A stretch of DNA of 17,355 bases from Gammaproteobacteria bacterium (GTDB lineage Bacteria > Pseudomonadota > Gammaproteobacteria > S012-40). The stretch spans positions 1-17,355 of the forward strand of contig WFVN01000100.1 in NCBI GenBank assembly GCA_015491615.1, read 5' to 3'. Shown piece after piece: positions 1 through 6,095 of the stretch; the stretch's first letter is position 1; each line of letters begins with the position of its first letter. The notes beneath the pieces were generated by a model. The model did not search any database. It was given only the letters and a program-made list of their open reading frames with translations, and had not been told where the DNA came from. The translations under genes and the position numbers were made by a program.

Positions 1-333
1 CCCGACCGGCTCCCCACCGAAACCGGGCCTTGTCATCGTTGAAACGTCTATTCTCGCTCAGGCGAAAGCAAGTTGCCAATAGGAAGCCGACGTCGAATCC
101 CGACGGTGTGACCGGTCAAGTGTCAAGAACGGGAACGGGCCGCTCTCGGCGCCTGCCCCGGTCCGCGAGGCACGGGAAAAAAAGCCGGGGCCCTCTGGAA
201 GAGACCCGGCCATGGGCATCCGCTTGCGACGATCGCCGTTGCGCGGCGGCGCCGCCCCCCTCGGGACCGAGGAACGAACGTTCAGCGTAAAATCGCCGAG
301 GGGAAAGACGGATTGATGCCCCTCGACGGGGCC
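1..333. other. non-coding stretch downstream of htpX
   Basis: I see no convincing gene here. The stretch holds the htpX 3' region, a minus-strand intrinsic terminator (177-210), a small hairpin GCCCC/GGGGC at 316-330, and a 10-bp palindrome TGACCGGTCA at 109-118 next to two TTGAC copies read on the minus strand (113-126). These could be part of a promoter for a minus-strand gene beyond the left edge, but no good -10 box is visible. Open frames across it start at non-ATG codons and run through the terminator. Confidence 0.5.
177..210 (-). terminator. Rho-independent terminator behind htpX
   Basis: Read on the minus strand, a GCCGGG/CCCGGC stem (205-210 with 184-189) with a second inner stem CTCT/AGAG is followed at once by seven T residues (plus-strand A run 177-183). 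It lies about 125 bases past the htpX stop codon, in the right orientation to end the htpX transcript. Confidence 0.75.
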
Positions 334-1218
334 TCAGGCAGACGACCGCAAGGCGGCGATGCGCTCCTCGATGGGCGGGTGGGACATGAACAGGCGGACG
401 ATGCCGCGACCGATGCGTCCGTTGATGCCGAAAGCGGCCAACTGATCGGGCAGATGCGATTGACCGGAGAAGGCGGCGAGGCGCTCGAGGGCATGGATCA
501 TCTTCTCCCGTCCGGCGAGGGCGGCGCCGCCGGCGTCGGCGCGGAACTCCCGTTGGCGCGAGAACCACATGACGATGATCGTCGCCAGGATGCCCAGTAA
601 TATCTCGGCGATGATGGCGGTGACGTAGAAGGCCGGCCCATGGCCGCGTTCGGTCTTGAACACCACCCGGTCCACCAGATAGCCGATGACGCGCGAGAAG
701 AAGATGACGAAGGTGTTCACCACCCCCTGGATGAGGGCCAGGGTGACCATGTCGCCGTTGGCGACGTGGCTCACCTCGTGCCCCAGCACTGCCTCCACCT
801 CGTCCCGCGACATGTTCTGCAACAGCCCCGTGCTCACCGCCACCAGGGCATTGTTGCGGCTCATGCCAGTGGCGAAGGCGTTGGGCTCGGGTGCATCGTA
901 GATGGCCACCTCGGGCATGCCGATGCCGGCCTCCCGGGCCTGCCGGCGGACGGTCTCCACCAGCCAGGCCTCCACTTCGTTGCCAGGCTGTTCGATGACC
1001 TGCGCACCGGTACTCCGCTTGGCCATCCATTTGGACAGGGCCAGGGAAATGAACGAGCCTCCGAAACCGAACACCGCCGAGAAGATCAGCAGTGCCTGCA
1101 GGTCCAGCCCCACTCCCTGTTGATCGAGGATGCGCTCCACCCCCAACAATTGCAGGGTGATGCTCAACACCACGATGATGGCCAGGTTGGTGGCCAGAAA
1201 CAGCACGATCCGCTTCAT
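334..1218 (-). CDS. htpX: HtpX membrane zinc metalloprotease (M48B)
   Basis: HtpX is an inner-membrane zinc endopeptidase that helps degrade misfolded membrane proteins, overlapping in role with FtsH. The 294 residues match the usual family length (about 290). The zinc motif HEVSH is at residues 147-151 with catalytic Glu148, and the third ligand is Glu224 in the motif RQREFRADAGGA. Hydrophobic segments at about 4-24, 41-61, 160-180 and 200-220 fit the four-segment HtpX topology. The ATG start has a strong purine-rich ribosome site (AAGGAGA) a few bases upstream. It is a single gene, divergent from the GGDEF-EAL gene, with a terminator behind it. In E. coli htpX belongs to the heat-shock and Cpx regulons; a CTTGAA box upstream (1341-1346) is compatible with this but not proof. 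Nothing is truncated or missing. Confidence 0.96.
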   Translation of the reverse strand: MKRIVLFLATNLAIIVVLSITLQLLGVERILDQQGVGLDLQALLIFSAVFGFGGSFISLALSKWMAKRSTGAQVIEQPGNEVEAWLVETVRRQAREAGIGMPEVAIYDAPEPNAFATGMSRNNALVAVSTGLLQNMSRDEVEAVLGHEVSHVANGDMVTLALIQGVVNTFVIFFSRVIGYLVDRVVFKTERGHGPAFYVTAIIAEILLGILATIIVMWFSRQREFRADAGGAALAGREKMIHALERLAAFSGQSHLPDQLAAFGINGRIGRGIVRLFMSHPPIEERIAALRSSA

Positions 1219-1322
1219 GTTCTCCTTCTCCTCGTTGACCGGATGCTTACCTTACTCACGCCGAGCAAAAAGGCAACCGGCGCATTCCCCATGCTTTTCA
1301 TGGACTTGCAAAAACCCGCGGG

Positions 1323-1346
1323 ATTAGACCCCGATCCACCTTCAAG
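1323..1346 (-). promoter_or_regulatory. possible heat-shock-type promoter of htpX
   Basis: On the minus strand CTTGAA (1346-1341) is followed after 12 bases by TCTAAT (1328-1323). CTTGAA is the classic -35 core for sigma-32 (RpoH). The -10 fits the E. coli CCCCAT form poorly and the spacer is short, so this is tentative. It lies about 105 bases upstream of the htpX ATG. Confidence 0.3.
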
Positions 1347-1375
1347 ATTCCCGAGGCGCGGCCGATGATTTCTTT

Positions 1376-1454
1376 GCAGAACGGATCCTCCCTCCTCCCT
1401 CTTTCCGTTCTGAGAGCGCGCTTGTGCCGGGGCCCCTCACCCCGGCATTTTTTT
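1376..1454 (+). ncRNA. candidate small RNA with anti-Shine-Dalgarno loop
   Basis: A perfect 9-bp stem, CAGAACGGA (1377-1385) with TCCGTTCTG (1404-1412), encloses an 18-base all-pyrimidine loop made of two tandem TCCTCCC units. Thirteen bases later comes an intrinsic terminator (1425-1454). The loop contains CCTCCTCCC, which would pair with Shine-Dalgarno sequences. A weak sigma-70-like promoter (TTCAAG at 1341, 17-base spacer, GATGAT at 1364) would start RNA near 1376, giving about 79 nt. A terminator here, before any plus-strand gene, implies something short is transcribed. The architecture recalls from memory the 'cuckoo' RNAs of alphaproteobacteria (double hairpin, CCUCCUCCC loop). Homology is not shown. 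It could instead be a leader/attenuator of the downstream GGDEF-EAL gene or a DNA-level polypurine structure. Confidence 0.38.
1425..1454 (+). terminator. strong plus-strand intrinsic terminator
   Basis: The stem TGCCGGGG (1425-1432) pairs with CCCCGGCA (1440-1447) around a seven-base loop, and is followed directly by seven T residues (1448-1454). It stands 72 bases before the GGDEF-EAL start codon, so it cannot end that gene. It must end a short upstream transcript or attenuate a leader. Confidence 0.75.
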
Positions 1455-1525
1455 GGCCGCTTTCAAGTCGGCGCGCATGCCGTCGATAACAGCAGGGTCA
1501 CGCCATTCGAGGACCCACAGCTTTC

Positions 1526-3409
1526 ATGCCTTCCAAGCGCCAAGCCAGCCCCTCCACGCGCTACCGGCTCACGTTGCTGGCCGTCGCTTTGACATTGCCC
1601 TTGCTCCTTGCGGGCCTCACTGCCTGGCACGATTTCCGGAATCTGTCTCGGGTGTCCGAGCGCCAAGCGGCCTTGATCCTCGACTTGCTCGCCGCCCGCG
1701 CCACGGGGCAGATTTCCGATCCGGAACAATGGATGCGACGCCTGCAGGGCGAGGGGTTGGTCTTTTCCCTCGACCAACCGTTCCTGGCGCGATCCGGCTG
1801 GGTGCAGCGCTCGCAGGACTTGCACACCCCGGACGGCCGTTTCCTCGGTCGCCTCTATATCGCCATCGACCTCCGTGGAGTGGCCCTCGACGCCGCCTTC
1901 GCCGGCGTCATCGGCGGCGCCTTGGGGGGGTTCCTCTATTTCATGGGCCTCGGTCTGCCCAACCGACGCCTGAAGCGTCTCTCCCAGCGCTTGCATGCCA
2001 TGGAAAAGGAGTTGGGAACCACCCGCAAAGAACGGGACCGCTACCGCCTGCGCGCCCGCCAGAGCGGCGTCGCCATCCAGCACCTGGCCTACAGCGATCT
2101 ACTTACCGACCTGCCCAACCGCATTCGCCTCACCGAGGAGCTGGAGCAGTTCGTGGACGACTCCCAGTTCAACCGTGACACCCTCACCGCGGTCATCGCC
2201 ATGGACCTGGACAATTTCAAGGAGATCAACGACACCCTGGGACACATGCGCGGGGACCAGGTCCTGCGCGAGGTGGGGGAACGCCTGCGCCAGTGCATCA
2301 AGGGCTCGGACCTGGTGGGGCGACTGGGGGGCGACGAATTCGGCGTCATCCTCTTCGATCTGCCCAGCCGCAACGAGGTCCTGGAAGTGGCCAACCGCAT
2401 CATCGACGCCATCGCCCAGCCCATCACCATCGAGGGGATCCAGTTCGACCTCCAGGTGAGCCTGGGCATCGCCCTCTTCCCCGAGCACAGCGACAGCGCC
2501 CGGGAGCTGTTCCAGTTCGCCGACACGGCCATGTACCAGGCGAAGGAAAACCGCTCCGGCCTGGCCATTTACGACACATCCATCCACACCGAGCAGAGCG
2601 AACGTCTGACCCTGAAGACGGAACTGCGCCAGGCCATCGACGTCGGCGCCCTACAGGTGTACTACCAGCCCAAGATCGACTTGGCGCGCGGCCACATCGT
2701 CGGGGTCGAGTCGCTGGTGCGCTGGATCCACCCCGAGCGGGGCTTCATCGGCCCGGACAAGTTCGTGCCCCTGGCCGAGCGCTCCAACCTCATCCACCCC
2801 ATGACCGGCCTGGTGTTCAACATCGCCCTGCACCAGTGCGGCGAGTGGGTGAAGGCCGGGCGCCACATCGGCGTGGCCATCAACTGCTCGGCCCACAGCC
2901 TCACCGACGAGCACCTACCGGAGCGCATCGATGCCCTCCTCTACACCTGGGGCGTGCCCCACCACCTGCTCACCGTGGAGGTCACCGAGAGCGCCATCAT
3001 GGCCCACCCGGAACAGGGTCTGGCGATCCTCACCCAATTGCACGAGATGGGGGTGAAGATCTCGGTGGACGACTATGGCACCGGCTACTCTTCCCTCTCT
3101 TACCTCAAGTCCATGCCGGTTTCGGAACTGAAGATTGACCGTTCCTTCGTCTCCGACATGCTCACCGACGAGAACGACGCGGTGATCGTGCGCGCCACCA
3201 TCGACATGGCCCACGACCTGGGGCTGGAGGTGACCGCCGAGGGCATCGAGGACGAGGCCACCTGGAACGCCCTGGTGGAGATGGCCTGCGACCGCGCCCA
3301 GGGCTACTACATGGGCAAGCCCATGCCCGCCGACGAGTTGGAGCGCTGGCTGGACGAGTCGCCCTTCGGCTGTCCGCAGCGCCCCGCCGCCGAGGCCCAG
3401 CGCGCCTGA
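1526..3409 (+). CDS. membrane GGDEF-EAL cyclic-di-GMP signalling protein
   Basis: This 627-residue protein probably makes and/or breaks the second messenger c-di-GMP. Order: TM helix about 13-35, a periplasmic sensor of about 85 residues without a motif I recognise, TM helix about 122-142, a charged probable coiled coil (145-180), GGDEF domain (about 181-350), EAL domain (about 360-612). The cyclase signature is intact (GGDEF at 268-272, MDLDNF at 226-231). The product-inhibition site RxxD is KGSD (259-262), so feedback control may be weak. In the EAL domain the name motif reads ESL (395-397), but the catalytic and metal residues look present: Glu395, Asn453, Glu485, Asp515-Asp516 (DDYGTGYSSL), Lys536, Glu572 and Gln592. 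I infer phosphodiesterase activity is likely and cyclase activity possible. The ATG is poorly served by a ribosome site, the nearest GAGG being about 13 bases away. It ends three bases from the convergent peroxidase gene. Confidence 0.93.
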   Translation: MPSKRQASPSTRYRLTLLAVALTLPLLLAGLTAWHDFRNLSRVSERQAALILDLLAARATGQISDPEQWMRRLQGEGLVFSLDQPFLARSGWVQRSQDLHTPDGRFLGRLYIAIDLRGVALDAAFAGVIGGALGGFLYFMGLGLPNRRLKRLSQRLHAMEKELGTTRKERDRYRLRARQSGVAIQHLAYSDLLTDLPNRIRLTEELEQFVDDSQFNRDTLTAVIAMDLDNFKEINDTLGHMRGDQVLREVGERLRQCIKGSDLVGRLGGDEFGVILFDLPSRNEVLEVANRIIDAIAQPITIEGIQFDLQVSLGIALFPEHSDSARELFQFADTAMYQAKENRSGLAIYDTSIHTEQSERLTLKTELRQAIDVGALQVYYQPKIDLARGHIVGVESLVRWIHPERGFIGPDKFVPLAERSNLIHPMTGLVFNIALHQCGEWVKAGRHIGVAINCSAHSLTDEHLPERIDALLYTWGVPHHLLTVEVTESAIMAHPEQGLAILTQLHEMGVKISVDDYGTGYSSLSYLKSMPVSELKIDRSFVSDMLTDENDAVIVRATIDMAHDLGLEVTAEGIEDEATWNALVEMACDRAQGYYMGKPMPADELERWLDESPFGCPQRPAAEAQRA

Positions 3410-3412
3410 ACC

Positions 3413-4468
3413 TCAGCGGGGGATGGGACCGATGTCCGGCAGCGCCCCGCGCAAGGAGCGCAGGAAGGCCAGCAGGTCCGTCTTCTCCGAGGCCGAAAGG
3501 TGCAGGGGGCGGATGCGCGGGTCCTGATTGCGGGTGCGGTCGCCGCCGCGGTCGTAGTGCTCGATCACCGCCTCCAGGGTCTCGTAGCGGCCGTCATGCA
3601 TGTAGGGGCCGGTGTCGGCCAGGTTGCGCAGGGTGGGCGTCTTGAATTTCTTCCAGTCCTTGGGATCGTGGGTGACCAGGTAACGTCCCGGGTCGTCGTC
3701 CATCGTCCGCCATTCCTTCAATCCCATGCGGCGGGCGTCGAAGCGCAGGATCTCCAGGTACTCCGGACGGTCGAAGGCCGGGTTGCGTTCGAGGCCGATG
3801 TTATGGAAGTCGGAGTCGGTGAAATTGGGGCCGTTGTGGCAGGCGATGCAGCCGGCCTTGCCCTGGAACAATTTCATGCCGCGCACGGCGCTGTCGCTGA
3901 GGGCGTTCTTGTCGCCCTTCATGTAGCGGTCGAAGGGGGACTCGCCGGTGATGAGGGTGTGGCGCTGGAAGACGGCGATGGCGCGCCCGTAGTCACGGGC
4001 GTTGGGCTCGCTGCCGTAGGCGGCGCGGAACAGGCGGGTGATCTCCGGGTCGGCGCGGAAGGTGGCCATGAGCTTGGCGATGTCCTGGCCCTTGTGCACC
4101 GGGTTCTTGGTGGAGCCGACGGCCTGCTTCTCCAGGGAGGGCGCGCGGCCGTCCCAGATGAGGGCACGGTTGTAGCCCACGTTCAGGAGGGTGGGCGGAT
4201 TGCGCCGTTCGACGAAGCCGTCGTTGGCGATGGAGAAGGCGCTGGGCAGGGTCCAGCCGCTCTCGGGCAGGTGGCAGGTGGAACAGTTGAAGCGCCCGTT
4301 GGCAGAGATGCGCTTGTCGAAGAACAGGCGCTTGCCCAGCTCGATGCGCTCGGGGGTGGCGCGGTTGTCCGGGTTCTCCGGCACCGGCGGCAGGGGGCCG
4401 ATGGGCGGCGGCGCGGCAATGGCGGCGCCAGCGTTGAGAGCGAGGACGAGGGCGAGGGTCCGTTTCAT
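3413..4468 (-). CDS. di-haem cytochrome c peroxidase (CcpA/MauG superfamily)
   Basis: This is a periplasmic di-haem protein, most likely reducing hydrogen peroxide with electrons from small cytochromes c. A signal peptide (about 1-19, ending AIAA) is followed by two haem-binding motifs, CSTCH (62-66) and CIACH (207-211), in the spacing of the bacterial cytochrome c peroxidase family; 351 residues is a normal length. Trp105, in IWDGRA, sits where the family has the conserved tryptophan between the haems. The motif GPYMHDGR (287-294) supplies Met290 as a likely second-haem ligand, favouring a peroxidase over MauG proper, which uses tyrosine. It is the last gene of a sigma factor/anti-sigma operon, and its ATG overlaps the preceding TGA (ATGA), implying coupled translation. 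MauG-like oxidase functions cannot be ruled out. Confidence 0.9.
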   Translation of the reverse strand: MKRTLALVLALNAGAAIAAPPPIGPLPPVPENPDNRATPERIELGKRLFFDKRISANGRFNCSTCHLPESGWTLPSAFSIANDGFVERRNPPTLLNVGYNRALIWDGRAPSLEKQAVGSTKNPVHKGQDIAKLMATFRADPEITRLFRAAYGSEPNARDYGRAIAVFQRHTLITGESPFDRYMKGDKNALSDSAVRGMKLFQGKAGCIACHNGPNFTDSDFHNIGLERNPAFDRPEYLEILRFDARRMGLKEWRTMDDDPGRYLVTHDPKDWKKFKTPTLRNLADTGPYMHDGRYETLEAVIEHYDRGGDRTRNQDPRIRPLHLSASEKTDLLAFLRSLRGALPDIGPIPR

Positions 4469-4992
4469 GTGCGGGGTACCTCCTTGCTGGGGTTCAGATG
4501 GGCGAGGATGCGCTCGGCCACGGGGACGGGGTCGAGGCCCGGCGGATAGACCAGGACGAGGCTGCGTCCGTCCCGGTCGAGACGTCGCCAGAGGCGGTCG
4601 CCGGCACGCCCCTGCTCCATCAGCCCCGGCGGCGGTGTGCCCACGAAGGCGTCCACCGCCTGTCCGTCCTGGCGCAGGCGCAGATGCAGGTAGTCGCGCC
4701 CGGCGACGCGACAGCGTTTCATCAGCTCCACCCCGGCCAGGGGCGGGGCGCCGGCGAGCCGCTGCAGACGGGCCTCGTCGCGGGCGTGGGCGACGAAGGC
4801 CTCACCCGGCGGATACGGGGACGGCCACAGGCCCAGCGCCAGGAGCACCCCCGCCGCCGCGGCCAGGGCCGGCCAGCGGCGCGGTTTGCGCGGCGGGCGC
4901 TGGGCGAGGATGCGCGCGGCCAGGTCCGGCGGCGGCTCCGGGGCGCGCAGGGCGCGGCGCAGGCGTTCGTCGATGTGCGTCTCGTCGTTCAT
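4465..4992 (-). CDS. single-TM protein, putative anti-sigma factor
   Basis: I do not recognise a named family with confidence. The 175-residue protein has a charged cytoplasmic N-terminus (1-38, proline- and arginine-rich), one hydrophobic helix (about 40-56) and a periplasmic domain of about 115 residues with a single cysteine (in MKRCRV). The layout, and its place directly after an ECF sigma gene, are those of anti-sigma factors. The HxxxCxxC zinc motif of ZAS-type anti-sigmas is absent. The periplasmic part loosely recalls DUF3379-type proteins found beside ECF sigmas, but this is from memory. The start is the ATG at 4992-4990, whose first bases overlap the sigma-factor TGA (ATGA). Its own TGA overlaps the peroxidase ATG in the same way. 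An open frame continues upstream inside the sigma gene but encodes only a frame-shifted shadow. Confidence 0.75.
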   Translation of the reverse strand: MNDETHIDERLRRALRAPEPPPDLAARILAQRPPRKPRRWPALAAAAGVLLALGLWPSPYPPGEAFVAHARDEARLQRLAGAPPLAGVELMKRCRVAGRDYLHLRLRQDGQAVDAFVGTPPPGLMEQGRAGDRLWRRLDRDGRSLVLVYPPGLDPVPVAERILAHLNPSKEVPRT

Positions 4993-5492
4993 CGTCGGCT
5001 CCCGGGGAAAGGGATCACCGCCGCCTCCTCCCAGGGGCCGCCCCAGACCTCGCGCAGGGCGGCGCGGGCACGCGCCAGACGGCTCATGACGGTGCCCTGG
5101 GGGATGTCCAGTTGGCGGGCGATGTCGGCGTAGCTCAGCCCGTGCAGGGCGTAGAGGAGGAGGATGTCGCGCTGGGCCGGGTCCAGGCGCGCCAGGGCGC
5201 GGGCCAGGTGGGCCACGTCCTCGCCGCCGGGGACGCCGGCCTCGAAATAGGCCTCGGGGGCGTAGCGGCCACGGCGGGCGATCTCGGCGAAGCAGGCGCG
5301 CCGCAAGATGCCCAGCAGCCAAGGCAGAGGGCGCTCGCGCCGGCGCAGGCCGCGACGGCCGCGCCAGGCGCGGTAGAAGGTCTCCTGCACCAGTTCCTCG
5401 GCGAGGTCGGCGTCGCCCACCAGCCACAGGGCGTGGCGGTAGAGGTCGCCGTGGTGGTCGCGCACCCAGTCCTCGAAACCCTCGGCGTCCAT
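4989..5492 (-). CDS. ECF-family RNA polymerase sigma factor
   Basis: This is an extracytoplasmic-function (sigma-70 family) sigma factor of 167 residues, a usual size. Region 2 is at about 8-70, with the core-binding stretch DADLAEELVQETFYRAW (27-43). Region 4 is at about 97-150, with the helix-turn-helix YADIARQLDIPQGTVMSRLARARAAL (split here as YADIARQLDIPQ, then GTVMSRLARARAAL). There is no region 1 or 3. The start chosen is the ATG at 5492 because GGGGGA lies eight bases upstream; the open frame extends further but is antisense to other features. It heads a three-gene operon with the putative anti-sigma and the di-haem peroxidase, so it probably controls its own operon in response to an envelope or oxidative signal. 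That signal is inference. The exact ECF group is not assigned. Confidence 0.92.
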   Translation of the reverse strand: MDAEGFEDWVRDHHGDLYRHALWLVGDADLAEELVQETFYRAWRGRRGLRRRERPLPWLLGILRRACFAEIARRGRYAPEAYFEAGVPGGEDVAHLARALARLDPAQRDILLLYALHGLSYADIARQLDIPQGTVMSRLARARAALREVWGGPWEEAAVIPFPGSRR

Positions 5493-5515
5493 GGTCCGAT
5501 CCCCCTGCTCTCTCC

Positions 5516-5545
5516 ATTCGTTCCCGGGGGGGCCGGTTTTATTCC
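5516..5545 (-). promoter_or_regulatory. candidate ECF-type promoter of the sigma operon
   Basis: On the minus strand GGAATAAAA (5545-5537) is followed about 12 bases later by GGAACGAAT (5524-5516), 24 bases before the sigma-factor ATG. ECF sigma factors often recognise -35 boxes beginning GGAA and often activate their own gene. The predicted start would leave a short leader of about 20 bases containing the ribosome site. The -10 is not a clear match to any consensus I know. Confidence 0.4.
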
Positions 5546-5661
5546 ACCGCAGGATGAACGATCCCAGGGGAGCGACTGTCGTCGCGGTCGAGGCGCCACC
5601 GCTTCCACCTGCCTTTGGACATCGGCCAGGAAGAGAGACGATGTCGCCGGAGGCGACCGCG

Positions 5662-6000
5662 TTATGCCCGCGGACGGAATTCGAGGGGGTACGGCCCGGC
5701 ACTGCTGTCGGGCAGACGCGCGCCGGTGAGATCGGCGCCGGCGAGGTCGGCCCCGTCCAGGCGGGCGCCGGTGAGGTCGGCGTCGCGCAGGTTCGCCCCG
5801 TCGAGGCGGGCGCCGGAAAGATCGGCCAGCCGGAGGTCGGCGCCGGCGAGGTCCACCCCGGAGAGGTCCGCCCCGGAGAGGTCCATCTGCACCAGGTTGG
5901 CCTCGCGCAGGTTTGCGCCACGCAGGTCCGCCCCACGCAGGCTCGAGGCCTCCACGGTCAGCAGGTGCTTGAAGCCCTTTTTGTCGTAGATCTCGATCAT
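5662..6000 (-). CDS. small pentapeptide-repeat protein
   Basis: The 112-residue protein has a short N-terminus (MIEIYDKKGFKHLLTVEASS), fifteen consecutive pentapeptides of the A(D/N)LxG kind from Leu21 to about Arg95 (LRGAD, LRGAN, LREAN, LVQMD, LSGAD and so on), and a 17-residue tail. Such repeats fold into a right-handed four-sided beta helix; fifteen units give nearly four turns. No catalytic residues are seen and the function is unknown. Some family members mimic DNA and protect gyrase, but they are longer, and nothing here shows that role. The ATG at 6000 begins the natural N-terminus; a longer in-frame start exists about 34 codons upstream but would run through the strong hairpins. The ribosome site is weak. 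The coding DNA is itself repetitive (about 5715-5945) because of the protein repeat. Confidence 0.85.
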   Translation of the reverse strand: MIEIYDKKGFKHLLTVEASSLRGADLRGANLREANLVQMDLSGADLSGVDLAGADLRLADLSGARLDGANLRDADLTGARLDGADLAGADLTGARLPDSSAGPYPLEFRPRA

Positions 6001-6014
6001 GGCAACCAGCTTAG

Positions 6015-6044
6015 CGCGCGTCGGCCGGCGGACCAAGACGCGCG
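6015..6044. repeat. GC-rich inverted repeat before pentapeptide gene
   Basis: CGCGCGTC (6015-6022) is the exact reverse complement of GACGCGCG (6037-6044), with a 14-base GC-rich loop. It ends 14 bases before the pentapeptide gene's ATG. It could be an operator, part of a transcription end, or a leader hairpin. There is no T run, so it is not a canonical terminator. Confidence 0.5.
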
Positions 6045-6070
6045 GTGGGTACTCGGTGGGACGATACGGC

Positions 6071-6093
6071 GACGGCGGGCCCGGCCCGCCGTC
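6071..6093 (-). terminator. hairpin directly after hsp20, possible terminator
   Basis: GACGGCGGGC (6071-6080) and GCCCGCCGTC (6084-6093) form a perfect 10-bp stem with a three-base loop, two bases beyond the hsp20 stop codon. The stem is very stable but no T tract follows on either strand. It may stabilise the 3' end, pause polymerase, or end transcription with a factor. Confidence 0.4.
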
Positions 6094-6095
6094 TC

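Noticed and set aside
1..36. possible minus-strand gene start (ATG at 36) leaving the window
   Set aside because: Only 12 codons are visible and the upstream sequence has no clear ribosome site or -10 box, so it cannot be supported.
30..290. 86-codon plus-strand frame at the left edge
   Set aside because: It begins with TTG, has basic low-complexity composition, and runs through the htpX terminator.
1305..1454. c-di-GMP riboswitch leader for the GGDEF-EAL gene
   Set aside because: A terminator before a c-di-GMP gene suggested this, but I could not find the GEMM core sequences or tetraloop-receptor pattern.
3500..4549. 349-codon plus-strand frame opposite the peroxidase gene
   Set aside because: Antisense to a clear di-haem peroxidase; rich in Val/Gly/Ala as expected of a shadow frame.
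5715..5945. tandem DNA repeat array / CRISPR-like pattern
   Set aside because: The periodicity is 15 bases and in frame, explained by the pentapeptide-repeat coding sequence; there are no unique spacers.
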